Assembly: GCA_947179485.1 (NCBI GenBank)
Contig: OX359245.1
Span: forward strand, 24,725,067 to 24,789,066
Origin: Allacma fusca
Lineage: Eukaryota > Arthropoda > Collembola > Symphypleona > Sminthuridae
Length of the DNA stretch: 64,000 bases
Direction of reading: 5' to 3'
The position numbers and the translations under genes are program-made. A model generated the notes under the pieces. The model was not told the origin of the DNA. It searched no databases and saw only the letters and a list, made by a program, of their open reading frames with translations. Positions 34,461-46,409 of this stretch are shown here, one piece after another (position 1 is the stretch's first letter; every line of letters begins with the position of its first letter).

Positions 34461-35089
34461 ATTAATCAATATTCTAAAATAATGTTCTACAGAAAAACTT
34501 GAGTAGCATCTAGTATTAAAGATTTTTGTTCGAACAGGTATGCATACATTTACTGTGTTTTGCGTAAAAGAAAAAATAGGCAGTTTTATCATTGTTGTTA
34601 TTCTCTTATTTAAAACTGTTGTTGTTTCCTTGCATATCCTCATCTAGAGCTACCCTAGCTTACGTTTAGTGAGCTGACCAAACACAAAACGTAAACAGAA
34701 AGTATGCGACCAGAAAATGTTGGTTTTGGGGCAAAATTTACTCCAGTCGTTTCTGCGCACAGAGTCAAATAGTGAGGTAGAAGGTTAGAACGATTACACC
34801 TCTAAACGCATAAAAGTAAAACTGTAACAGCTAAACGTAAAATCTCAATACGCAATCATCTGAACACATACGGTGTCTAAACGTATAGTCATCTAAAAGT
34901 ACAGGGTATCTAAACGCATAATCAACTAACGTTCAAAAAAGTGGGGGTCAGCATTTTTTAATTAGTTTTAGTTTCTTTGCTAATGTCCATATACAAACGC
35001 ATTTATGTACATATAAGTTTACTCATAATTTTTCGCTAGTTAATCACATAAACATGCAAATTATAGATCTTATAATTTTTAAGAAGAAA
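34461..35089. repeat. Intergenic DNA with CTAAACG repeats
   Basis: At about 34799-34935 the word CTAAACGYATA or a close variant recurs five or six times. An ATTAAA at 34515-34520 may be the poly(A) signal of the Ig-EGF gene 2. The phrase ACAGGGTATCTAAAC here recurs at about 39761. Confidence 0.45.
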
Positions 35090-35287
35090 TCCTCTCTACT
35101 AAGTTGAAAGAGTGGGCCGTCTTCGTCTTGGTGTTATACGGATTTGAGATTCAAATTTACGCGCTTTAGATTCATCCACGACCATAGCACTGCGCAGCTA
35201 GCTATATATTTTGCATACAACTATTTACTGCCTTCCCTATTTACATTTGCCAGTCTGAGCCAGCAATAGCTGGCTGTGCAGTGCTAG
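35090..35287 (+). mobile_element. Short non-autonomous Helitron
   Basis: 198 bases from TCCTCTCTACTAAG (preceded by A) to CTAG (followed by T). The 3' 95 bases match the autonomous Helitron end at about 985-1081, including the GCCAGC-AATA-GCTGGC hairpin. The 5' TC end is inferred from Helitron convention. Confidence 0.7.
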
Positions 35288-35410
35288 TTTAGTTTCAAAA
35301 GAACAAGCTTTCACAAAAGAGTGAAACCTCATATAGTAGAAACTTTTCCTTACAGACACTAGCAAAATTTCAAATAGAGGTATCATAGATTCATTGCACT
35401 GATTGCTAAC

Positions 35411-36400
35411 TAGCTACGGGGAGTTACGAGAAAACTCCGCCGGGGATTTTTACGCGGAGTTATTTACGCAGAGAAAACTACGCGGGAGATTATTACGCCC
35501 GGGTGGAGATTATTACGCGGAGGAAATTCCGCCGGAGATTATTACGCTGCATTTTAAATTACATCCGGAAAAAACAATTTAACTGCCAAGGTTAATATTT
35601 TCAATAGAATATAGTGAGACACTGCCAGTACAAATTGTGCCAGCGAATTCTTTAAATTCATAATATCAACCATAATGATTGGGTACCACTATAAATGAAT
35701 GTCATGAAGATGAGATGGTCAAAGATGAGATGACTTCAACAAATTGAATTTCAGCTCAGGACTACATTTATCGACTCCGTTACTTTCTATGCATATTGTC
35801 ATTGATTAAAGCCAATCAATAAAGGCGGTACAACGCTGACAAATGCATGAAACCCTTATTGCAGATTCTTAATGAATAAAATTCTTTGTCACTCTTTCCA
35901 GCAGCACAATTCACAATTGCTTCCTCTAGTGCTTTATGGATGCTGTCATCATGCGTTTGGTTGTATGTTACCAAGTGCATTTTATGACTGCTGTTTCGAA
36001 AACACATTTGTATAACAATAAAATTCATGTCTTACAAATAATAATTACTCAGCGTAAAAATCTCCAGCAGAATTTCCTCTCACTTTGGCATTTCAGAATT
36101 CGCTATCACGAGTTGTACTGGCAGTGTCTCACAATACTCCACTTAAAATATTACCCTTGGCAGCTAAATTGTTTTTTTCCGAATGTATTTTAAAATGCAG
36201 CATAATAATCTCCGAAGTAATTTTCTCCGGGTAAATTTCTCTCACGTGGCGTAAAAATCTCCGGCGGAATTTTCACCGCGTAAGAATCTCCGCGTGATAA
36301 TCTCCACCCTGGCGTAAATAACTCCCGCGGAGTTTTCACGGCGTACAAATCTCGGCGTAAAAATCCCCGGCGAACTTTTCTCCGAACACGAGCTACGGGA
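35411..36400. mobile_element. Foldback-type element with long repeat-rich inverted arms
   Basis: Left arm about 35411-35656 and right arm about 36095-36400 are inverted copies. The outer parts are arrays of CGCCGGAGATTWTTACG-like words; the inner parts are unique, for example GACACTGCCAGTACAA near 35622 and its complement near 36116. The spacer of about 440 bases carries no recognisable gene. Long internally repetitive arms resemble foldback transposons. Confidence 0.65.
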
Positions 36401-37338
36401 ATGATTCGATCTGTTCTTTGATTTTTGGTATGCAAGATACATATGTACTACAATCTGGGCCCACGAAACATTCACCGCTAGATTTACTGCTTTAGAAGTA
36501 CATGGCCTGGTCCATGCGTTGGACCAGACCAAATGAACCCAAGTTTGAGGCTGTTAATTCTTTGAAGTAAATGTTTCTCTAAACAACGTTTATTTTATTG
36601 TAATTATTAATATCCTGAAATAAACTCCTTTGGTGGACGTTTTAATACTCTGTTGTATTTTTTTCAATAGTATCATTACGGAAAAACTTATCGTGTGTAT
36701 AGTTTGCACCGAACAAATTGTCCGTTATGCTCCTAATGCAGGAATGGTATTAACCGTCGGATCCGACATTTTCGAATATGTTTATTGGTCTGACATAAAT
36801 TTGAAAGAAAGTTCAAAGCAAAAGTTTTAGATTGTACAAACTTTTAATGCAGAATAAAATTTTGGTTTGGATCTATATCTGGTAATGGTAGGTCAAATTG
36901 TTCGACAAAGGTAGTGGGAAACAATATCCCAAATTTAAAAAGGTCAACAATAGCAAATAATGTTGGATATAAAAATATTCCTTGATGAGCCGCGTTGCTG
37001 TGAATTACTAAGTTACTATTTAAATTATCACCATATCACACAATTTCAACCCTGAAAGCATATTGTAAAACTGGCAATAAGTTTAAAATCATTATCAAGG
37101 ATAAAATGGGGCGCGTAAAAAATCTATTTCGGACTAGTGTTATGAACCACAACTTTTACTACTTAATTTTGGTAGTTACCTAGATGAACCGATCTCCACA
37201 AGTAAGAATATACCAGGATGAAAAATATATTTGGTAACACGGTGTGAATACTTTTGTTTAGAAGAAATAGATTCTTTCACGCTCATTAAATACAATTAAT
37301 AGCCATTTATGTAGGATTTTTAAAAAATTGTAGCATTA
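36401..37338. other. No gene recognised
   Basis: AT-rich DNA; only a seven-base inverted repeat TGGTCCA...TGGACCA near 36509 was noticed. Confidence 0.45.
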
Positions 37339-39605
37339 CAGTCGACTTTCCGTATAGCGTCTCTCCCTATAGAGTCACTCTCCCTATAAAGCAGTGCTCG
37401 GACTGGGTACTGATAATACTCGGGTAAATGGGTACGGGTACAGGTATGGGTACTACCCGGGTACAGAAGTTGCGTACTCGTAAGTACGCAGGTACTACCC
37501 GGGTACTCTGGATTTTAGAAAATAAAGTGGGTACAGGTGCGGTTACTGGTATGTGTACTCACTCAGTGACAATCGGGTAGTACCCAATAAATATGGGTAT
37601 CACTATGTAAAATACCTGTACCCGTGGGTGCTGTACCCGAGTAATTTTGGGTATTTCAAGGATTCCTTCTCGGATGGATTACTAGGGCTAACAATAAAAC
37701 CTTCCAAACGTGGAGATGCTTGTTTCTTTGTTTACAGATACTTGCGTTAGTGACAGAGCCAAGTGGCTTTGTCGCATTTATGATTACGTGGTAGTTGCAA
37801 TCTAACACTTCTAATAATTCTTCCCTAATCTAATAAAGAAATAGAGCGTAGAGTCAGTCAAATCGCCTGTTTATTGACTTACACAGTGAAGCTCGTAAAA
37901 TATCATTCCATGCAGGAAATATTTCTATTTCATTCCCTTTGATTTTTGTTGATAATTTTGATCTTGGCTTTCGAAACTTTCATGGGGCTGCATTTGAGTC
38001 TTATTTTGCCTGCATCGAAAATTTCCGCATTGGGCTCCATAAATGTGAGAGACAGTTTACTAATGTTTGTTTCATAAAACTAATATAAAATGAACATTCA
38101 ATCTTGCCTCCCACATTTATTTCCTGAAACCGCAATATTTGACTTGGAAACATTATGATCAACTTAAATTTTTCCGTATAACATTTTCTATAGTGTTCAT
38201 ATACATTATTTTGCAAATACGTTATTTCGTTGATGGAAAACTGGCATGATCAGGAAATTCTACTTTCCTCCTATACTTTACTAACCTTGCGTCCTATTTG
38301 TAAGGTAATGCCAACAGTTTTTAAGGTCGGACTTGTGTTAAAAGATTTTTGAGAAAACGATTAGCCGGGAACAAAATTGTTTCATGTTCTCAAAGTTGAA
38401 AAGCAAGTTATGGAGAGTTTAGTATTAAAGAATTTGTCCCAATTGTTTATCCTTACACCATACAAGAATTGTTCAAAAACCAATTCTCGAGAACACATTT
38501 CATTTCATTCAGCAAGTTATTATTTTGGCGTAGTATCATTTGAATTTCGTCAAGTGTTTATTAAACATAAATCACAAAAGGCCGTAAATGATTTTTTAAA
38601 ATAGAAATAGGATACCCTTAACGCCTAGTGAAAATTACCAATGACCTAAATTACCTAGGAAATTATATATTGTCCCGGGCATTTTTAACGGAGGTCAAAA
38701 AATTGACAAATTACAAATTTTCAGCTGGGCAGGCAAATGTCGTCTGGGATTTTAAATCGGCCAAATTTCCAGTACCCGAGTAATACCCGGGTACAAACAA
38801 TTGGTACTCGAGTACGGGTACAGATTTTGGATACATTACGGGTACGGGTAAATTGTGGGTACAGGTACTACATTGTAGTTTCAGGTAAGGGTACGGGTAC
38901 TGAAATAATTTACCCGGGTACTCGGGTATGGGTACGGGTATAGGTACAGCATTTTGTCGTACCCGATATTCGGGCATGGGTATGGGTAAGGGTACATGGT
39001 ATCTGTACCCAGTCCGAGTACTGCTATAAAGTCAGCCTGGGCTCCTTACAAGCTAATTATATGATAGTTTCTACCTTTATAACGTCACTCGTTCCTTTAT
39101 AAAGTCTCTTTTTTGTAGCCGTAAGGTGAAAAGCGTTCCCTTATAACGTCATGTTGACGTTACAATCTAGCTAAATAAAATATGGTGCTATTTTAAAGTT
39201 TTTTTACTCTTCAATTTTACTGTAATTGCATTGGCTTATTATGCGGCGACGTTATAAAAGACTGGAAGAAACGTATTATTGTAAATATATGTACAAGCGT
39301 GGTTAACGACATTGATTAAATCCCATCCAGGAAAATCCACGTTTCTAATCTTTAAGATTTATTTTCGAAAAATTATATTCAGAAAATAGTTTATTCAATC
39401 CTGACCTATGTTGTTGACAGTGTTTGTGGCGTGGCAAACTTATAGTATGTGCTAATTAAATGAAACGAGACATGATTCCAATTTAACTAAAAACGGAAAA
39501 TTTGCAGTTAAACCATTATTTACTTAATGTGCCTCTATAACGTCGTTCCCTTATAACGTCACTTTTTGGGAGATTTATTGATGTCGTTATAAGGAGAGTC
39601 GACTG
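37339..39605. mobile_element. Tigger/pogo-like non-autonomous element (interrupted)
   Basis: Inverted ends CAGTCGACTTTCCGTATAGCG (left) and the complement of CAGTCGACTCTCCTTATAACG (right), each bordered by TA. The subterminal DNA repeats TATAACGTC/TATAAAGTC words. Without the nested insertion it is about 630 bases. The ends and TA target are typical of pogo/Tigger-type transposons. No transposase is present. Confidence 0.75.
37392..39023. mobile_element. hAT-type element nested in the Tigger-like element
   Basis: Inverted ends CAGTGCTCGGACTGGGTAC and the complement of CAGTACTCGGACTGGGTAC (one difference), with a perfect eight-base duplication CTATAAAG at 37384-37391 and 39024-39031. Both ends hold 250-300 bases of degenerate GGGTAC/GTACCC words. 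The middle (about 37.67-38.70 kb) is unique AT-rich sequence without a recognised transposase. Confidence 0.8.
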
Positions 39606-39775
39606 TACTAGAGTCTTAACAGCAAAAAGTTAGGAAAATGCTTATTTGATTCTTGAAAAGTGGGGGGGACAGTAGTATAGCCTGTCCCTCATTGGCGTTT
39701 TTTGGGAGGGACAATGTCCCCTCTGTCCCCCCTTATTCCGGAGTGCCTGATCAACTATATACAGGGTATCTAAAC

Positions 39776-40020
39776 CATGCATGCAACTTTGGGGAAAAGT
39801 TCAATTATTCAAGTTCAGTTCATTTTATTTTGTTCCGCACAGCGTTTACTCACACTCAGTTCAGTGTTATTGATTAAATCATTCGCACTCAGTTCAATTC
39901 ATACGTATGTAGGTATTTTTGCGTTCAGTCACGTTCACTCAAATTGAATGTAAAATAAAAAGTTCAACTCAGGTTCAGATTATCCGTCTCGTCAATTCGT
40001 TCAGTTCAAACATGAATATT
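39776..40020. repeat. Partial copy of the GAACTGAA hAT-type family
   Basis: Begins CATGCATGCAACTTTGGGG and continues with TTCAGTTC/TTCAAGTTC words. It matches the right end of the element at 15857-16743 read in reverse. The other end was not found. Confidence 0.6.
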
Positions 40021-40059
40021 CAATTTAAAGTTCCTATTTTGATTTTAAATGTTATTTTT

Positions 40060-40127
40060 AGTTGCTATATAGTGGAATGAGTGCGGCAAGCTTTAAATTA
40101 CCACTATCCTGCATCATGCACTATCGC
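40060..40127 (+). repeat. Dispersed repeat family, copy 1
   Basis: TTGCTATATAGTGGAATGAG, then CAAGCTTTAAATTACCACT and CTGCATCATGC. Further copies at about 55141-55220 (reverse) and 57010-57057. Confidence 0.6.
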
Positions 40128-40340
40128 CACTGCTGCACTAGTCTAGTCAGACTTGACTAGGAAATGGCAGACTTGACTAGGCTAGTTAAGGATTTTCGTA
40201 AATTTGACTAGTTTGACTTGACTAGCAAGGGCAGAATACCGTGAAGAATTGACTTGACTAGACTAGGCTTGCATTAGAAATTATAATGATTGACTTGACT
40301 TGACTAGGTGAACAATGTGCAGGAACTAGTCTAGCCAATT
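40128..40340. repeat. GACTTGACTAG repeat array
   Basis: Starts CACTGCTGCACTAGTCTAG and runs as degenerate GACTTGACTAG words. A second copy lies at about 52014-52240. The style matches hAT subterminal repeats, but matching ends and duplications were not found. Confidence 0.5.
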
Positions 40341-42814
40341 TGTGAATGTCTTCAAATGATACCGAAATCATTCATTCAATGAAGCAGTTTTAGGAGGAAA
40401 TGGGGTAACTTCTAACAATAACAAAGGCTTCAAACCATAAGCAATTTCCATATCAGGATTTGTAACTGCGTCCTTTAACAATTAATAAATTCAGTGTGGA
40501 AAAATGCAGTGCATAATTGAAATATTCATATTGGATGCATATTGAATAATTGAATTATTCAAGCCGTTAATTCATTGCACAATATAGGCAGTAACAACAG
40601 TACTACATACGTCATATATTAAAATATTAAATCATGAATCTACCAAGGTCCAGTCGAAAATCTGTGAAATCTCACCAGGCATACAGATTTATATACATAT
40701 CCCAAATATTTGAGGCCGAAGCTAATTTAGTAACAATTTCATACAAAAATAAATCTGAGATAATGAGAAAACATTTAAAGGAGGAACCAAACAAATCCTG
40801 AAAAAAAGCATCGCCAGAAAACCCGTCACCCAAAAAGTGCAGAAAACGGACAACTAAATGAAATCACATCTAGAGAAGATCACAAGGTAACTAATTTCAG
40901 ACTATTCCCTTAGCTGTCGGCCATTGCTCGTTCTCACAGAGCTTCTATTGAGCCACCGCTGTTGGAGCAACAAATATTGTACACAGAATTTATTAATTAG
41001 AAAAGCCTAACCGGATAACAACAATACTGGACTTATGAAATGGTACTATCCGTTAGTTTCCTGGGTTTTAACCGTTCTAGTGCCTTGTTTATCAGAATAT
41101 TTCACAATTTGTTTCTATTCTTTATTCATGCTAGATGTGAGGGTTTACACATGGATTATTCAAAATAACTAAACTCGAAAAATAAGTTAGGCTGTACCGG
41201 CTTACGTGGTTAACTACTTTACTAATTTAGCCTCACTCGGCTTACGTGGTTAACTACTTCAATTAATTTAATTTAATTAATTGGAACAAAAAAAATAACT
41301 TTTAATTTTAAGGGGATAATGTAACCGAGTTACGCTTTAATTAAATAAAAACAGTTTACTTAAAAAAATAACGAAAGGGGTAATTAATTAAACCCGAATT
41401 TAATTAATTAAAAAGGGGCAAAACGTTAACGACCACGCTATAGTTTTAAGTTTAAGGCTTTTAATTAAATATCCGGGTCCTTAAGACCGGACTCAAATCT
41501 TTTAATTTAATCTAGGGAAGGAATTTTAGGATGTCCAATTTAGGTATAGGTAAGGAGGGAAGGTTTTGGCTTGACCCAATGACACTATAAAAAATTAAAC
41601 TCCCCAAAAAATAATAAAAACCAAAAGACAACTTACATATAGTCTTCCTTCTCAAACCTGGGACTTCCGGACACAAGAAAATCGAAATTTCGAAATAAAA
41701 ATACTCAAAAAAATACTTTTAATTTAATTTTAATTTTCCCCCCAAAAAAACAACGATACAATACTCTAACGACAACAGGTAACCGGCCTGGGCGAATTTT
41801 TAAATTCACCACCGCAAAAGGTACTGGAGTTGGATTGGACGGAGGAGGGCTTTACAGGTAGGGCTTAGGTAATACCAGCGAGAAAACCGCGGTTTAAATT
41901 AATCCAGACCAGAGGTCGGAGAACAGAGCCTGGGATTTCCCCGGAAAAATTCACCACGAGCAACTCATGGAATGAGACTCATTACAAGTCTGCCTTGTTG
42001 GAGGAAAAAACAGCCCTATTTATACTTTGAAAGGGTCCAGGAATTATAGGGAAGGTACATAATGTAAGGGTTTTTACATTTTATTTATTTGGGGATAAGG
42101 ATATGAAGGGAGGAAATAATATTTCATGGGGAAAAAATGAAAACTATTTATTTACATTTTTCTCCCATGACCTGAATTTTAATTTTTATTTTTGCAGGTC
42201 CCAGCATCAGGTCCCTGACGTCATCACTCCCTGGATGTCACACCCTGGACTCCTCATCACAACAATTGGGAAGTGAGGAGTGAGTGTGACGTGAGTGAGT
42301 GACACTAGTCACACACTCACACTAGATAATTATTTAAATTCTCGAATTAAATGGAACATTTCCTTCATACATACTTGCGCAGTTAAAACTGTTAAAATAA
42401 GAACTACTTTGGTATTGTTTTCAGAGTTTGGTCATGAATTGATTTAGCTAATAAATAAATAATAACACGAATAATAAAAAATGCACCTACAGTTGTGATA
42501 ATAAAATGTGAGGGACTAGGAGACTAGAATGACTTGACTAGGATTTTCTACTTAAAAATCACCTGTGATCAGCACTACGTGCTAAGTCACCAGGGGGCGA
42601 AGCGCTGGCGGAATGTGCAACAACGGTTATTAAGAGTAATGTGGTGTGTACAAGGAAATGTGTATTTAATTTTCCCCCGTACTGGTCACATTTATATGTA
42701 CTGGACAAAGGTGTAAACTGAAGCAAAATAAAAAATGGTTTATACCCAGTCAGCTAAATATACGTAGCAATATCTGGGCGACGGTAGCCGACCAATATTA
42801 CCGAACCGTCAGCC
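40341..42814. other. AT-rich region without recognised genes
   Basis: Contains a 40-base tandem duplication around CGGCTTACGTGGTTAACTACTT (41198-41219 and 41238-41259). The segment 41320-42324 starts TGTAACC, contains a TATTTATA box near 42019 and is flanked by GATAA on both sides; it could be a solo LTR, weakly supported. Confidence 0.35.
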
Positions 42815-44830
42815 GTAATGGTAATGGTAATGGCTTTATTGTCAAATCAACTCAGTGCAAGCACTGATTTCCATTGGCAGACAGTTATAGAGGTAGAAGT
42901 AAAATTATGCATACTAATCTAACATTAATTTTGACATTTTGGTTAACAGTTTAGCTTATAACAAAATACTCACATTTATTACTATGTCGCTATTACTAGT
43001 CTTTAACGTTATTTTTTTAGTGAATTATCCTTGGAATTTGGTTCCATAATTTGGCGGCTCTGAATTGGAAAGAATTATGATAAAAGGAAGATTTGAATGG
43101 TATAATTACAATGTGATTGTTTCTGGTGACCCGTACGGCGTTTGATTTGATAATATCCTTAATACATTCAAGTGTTTCAGTTTGTGTGAGTTAGGTTTTT
43201 GTTGCAGATACAGTTATGTTTGTATATCTTTCACCAACAGTTAGGATCCCAAAAGGTCTGTAGTTTCTTTCTTTTTCCTACTGGAGTTGTATACCGGTAT
43301 TTTATAGTTTGGACAAATAAAGTTAAAGCAGTAGCCTTTAATGGAAATACATTTTAAGAAATGATCGATAGTTTTTTGACATTTCTGTAAGAGTAAATCC
43401 GAGACAGCACCCCAGACAGGAAGACCGTAGTCAATGTGAGAGATACATAATGATTTGAATACATTGTACATAAGCTTTGGGTTTATATACCCTTTATATT
43501 TAACTAAAGTAGCGCATTCAAATGAGATCATTTTATTAACATGCGTACAATGTTGGTCAAACTTTAAGTTAGAATCCAGATACACACCAAGGTATTTGAA
43601 GTGGTTGACTCTGAGAATTTTGTGATTCTCACAATTGAAGTGCTGAATGTTGGGTCTTAGTTTTGATTTCGGTTGATAGAACTCCATAAAATACGTTTTT
43701 AGAAAGTTTACATTCATACAATTGTCAGTACACCAGTCATTAATGAATTGCATCGTATTTTCTAAATTGGTCTTAAGACTACTACTATCAGATCCTGTAC
43801 ATATAGCGGCTATATCATCGGCATATATAGCGGATTTGTTAAGAGACTCGCAGAGATCATTAAAAAATAAAATAAATAGAGCTGGGCCAAGCACACTTCC
43901 TTGCGGTACTCCCCAGTTTAGTTTGTATTTACAGGAGATGAATTTACCATGTTTTATAGAGAATTGTCGGTGAGTTAAGTGACTACATAATATTCTCAGC
44001 AAGTATGTTGGAAGATTGTACTTGCGTCTAAGTTTCCAAAGTGACTTCGTGACAAACTTCGTGAATTTCACACTGTCAAATGCCTTTTTAAAATCTATAA
44101 ACAATACCGCAACCATTTTCTTATTTTCTATAGCATTGTAAATTCCATGGGTCAAGTCAATTAGGGCATGAAGAGTGGAGTTTCGCTTTCGAAAACCGTA
44201 TTAGTTGCTTGATAGAAGCTTTGAACCTTCCAAGTAAGCAATAACCCTTTTTGGCAATAATTGCTTCTTGCAATTTTGATAGAAATGGTAGAATTGAGAT
44301 AAGTCGGTAAGATTGTGGTATTTGTTTGCACGAGGTTTTAAAATTGGAGTTATTAATGCGTGTTGCCACTGACTAGGAAATTCGCCCGTGATTAGGGCAT
44401 GATTAAAAATTTTACATAGTAGTGGGGCAAAAATATCTGGGAATCGTTTAATGATTTTTGGTGGCGCACTTCTTTTGAATCCATGCCCAGAGTTACCCTT
44501 TGTTACCTTGTGTTTCTGGTGTGTTGGCAACCAAAACATGTTTGTCGCCACTGCTAAAAAGGAAAGAATCATTGTTAGATCCTATTTGATTCGTTCTGGT
44601 CTGTAAGTTCAATATTTACTTGTGACCCATTGCCATTGCACCTTAGACATTGCCAGATTTTAGTATCTATTAGAAGTTTAAATTCTTTGCAACTGAGAGG
44701 AAGCTTCAAGCAGCCAGTGTTGTGAAAAATTAGATCCTGTCTACTTTTTTGCATATTGCACATTTCTCGTTGACTCCTGCCTTATAATAGTACATTGTCG
44801 TGTATTTCGTATTGTAGAAATTAATAAATA
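42815..44830 (-). mobile_element. Decayed, 5'-truncated non-LTR retrotransposon (Jockey/CR1-like)
   Basis: Reverse-strand remnant with an AATAAAG signal and a (CATTAC)n tail at about 42816-42834. It encodes most of a reverse transcriptase in broken frames. The 5' part beyond about 44.8 kb is missing. Confidence 0.8.
43241..44572 (-). pseudogene. Reverse transcriptase of a non-LTR element, frameshifted
   Basis: The longest frame, 44155-43241 (304 residues), has AVLFIDFKKAFDSV, GVPQGSVLGPALFILFFNDL, catalytic YADD in AIYADDIAAI and YLGVYLDSNLKFDQH: reverse transcriptase motifs A to E. Upstream, 44572-44157 supplies the finger region (FAPLLCKIFNHALITGEFPSQW) and thumb-side pieces in two frames, so at least two frameshifts have occurred. 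The enzyme would copy element RNA at the target site. It is most like the Jockey/CR1 groups; there is no RNase H in the visible part. Confidence 0.82.
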
Positions 44831-45445
44831 AAATAAAATATTATTATATAAATACAATTATTACAGATGGGTTACAGTTAATGATGTTTTGTAGATGTGT
44901 TGTAATCAAAGCTTGTTTGGGGCCTGCCTGTGTTCTTAATAAATGTATGTTGTCCATGGACTGGAAACAGCAGCTGGCTTCAATACAGACCAAAGTTAAG
45001 ATCCCACGTTTTTACAGCTTAGCCATTTCCTGACCGTGACATTGTGGCGTCAGGAACCAGCTGCCCTTACAGCTGGGTTGAATACCTTTCTACCGTGGCT
45101 AGAATGGCAGCCAGGAGCCCCAAAATAGCTAACTGAGCACTCAACTAGTGGGTTGGCTGTAGAGCCATAGCTTACAACCTCACTGCACTGCATTCAGTGA
45201 GGGAATGAAGCCGTGAGATGGGAAACAAGTCCAAATAAAGTCGCCTGGCGCCAAGCGCCTGAAAATCACTTGGTGTACTGCAAGCGACATTGTTGTAGGT
45301 GCGCCGTGTTTAGAAAAGCCCGACGCCCATCACAGAATCGCGACACGCCGGCGGCAGATAAATTCTGCTTCAAAAATCGGGTTCAGTTGCGACTTTAATG
45401 CGCTTTAATTATTCATGTGCTCTATTTTATTGGTAGCAGTGAAAC
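44831..45445. other. No gene recognised
   Basis: Less AT-rich than its surroundings (44.9-45.4 kb), which suggests a decayed mobile-element segment, but I could not assign it. Confidence 0.35.
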
Positions 45446-46384
45446 TTACATTTCGCAAATGATTAGCAGTTTTTTGAAAGTTGAATGGTTTTTATTAATT
45501 ATAATAGAAACAAGAGGAATAACAGCAAATTCCGTTAAATTATGTAATGGAATACAGACACATTTGAGTTGCACATTGTTCCGGTTTACAATGAACTCAC
45601 TGGACAAATCATTAGCTGCAACTTTAAAAATCGAGACCTGACTCCAAACTATGTAACTCCTCACAAAAATCCCCAAGGAAACTTTCGATCGAATTAGGTT
45701 TGCTTTCGCCGTAAAATATGCCAATTGTAAAGACAAAGTCAATGCTTTCGAGTCAATATTGGCCAAAAGCACTTGGAAGTACTTTTACTTAGAGGTAGTC
45801 CATCGATTCCAATTAATAAAGACCGTTCATTCCCAGATACTTTAGAAGTCTTTTGTAGAGAGTAAATTGGAAATTCCAAAAGATAATAATATCCACCTGC
45901 TTTCTCCTGAATTATATAGTTAGTTTTGGTTTGAAGGAGAGTTTTGGCGTCGTTTGGAAGATTTTTGCTAGGAAAATTCTGGTTTAAAATTTTAAGCAAT
46001 TCAGAAACACTAGAATGTGTATCATTATGCTTTAAAGCCCACTGTTTTAAATCTTCTCTTAAATTAAAATCTGATTCTCATCACTTGTGGTTTATGGATT
46101 ACCTGACTCACAATCAGATAGCTCGGGACTTGAAAAATCATTGTAATTATCACAAAGATCTAATTCACAGTCAATATCATTGGTGGAACTAATTTCCGTG
46201 CGACAATGTACTTCAATTGTACTGATACTATTATTTACATTATTACTGTTATGGCTACAAGTAGGAACAACAAAACATTATCCATTAGGTTGACCTGAAG
46301 ATTCTTCGTGTATTTCCAAAAACATCGACTTGTACAGATTAGCAACTCTTCTGTAACTTGTGCTTCTAGAAATATTTGCCATTT
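45446..46384 (-). pseudogene. Decayed transposase-like gene (IDGLPLSKS...FWPIL family)
   Basis: Read on the - strand from a possible ATG at 46384: a short basic start (SRSTSYRRVANLYKS), an acidic region with a premature stop, then LREDLKQWALKHNDTHSSV, NLPNDAKTLLQT, and LLIGIDGLPLSKSTSKCFW at about 45770-45830, followed in another frame by a Cys-containing stretch. This order of motifs (polar segment, alternating LxxWxLKHN...LLxxL, then IDGLPL-K-S-FWPIL) is that of a large family of uncharacterised transposase-like genes repeated in arthropod and cnidarian genomes. Frameshifts and stops mark it as dead. The family name is from memory of the motif, not an alignment. Confidence 0.5.
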
Positions 46385-46409
46385 AATCATCTGCTGATGT
46401 TACTTTCTT

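Noticed and set aside
36505-36530. Inverted repeat TGGTCCA...TGGACCA
   Set aside because: Only seven pairs with no context; likely chance.
41320-42324. Possible solo LTR (TGTAACC start, TATA-like box, GATAA on both sides)
   Set aside because: The right end does not finish in CA and no second copy is present, so the five-base match could be chance.
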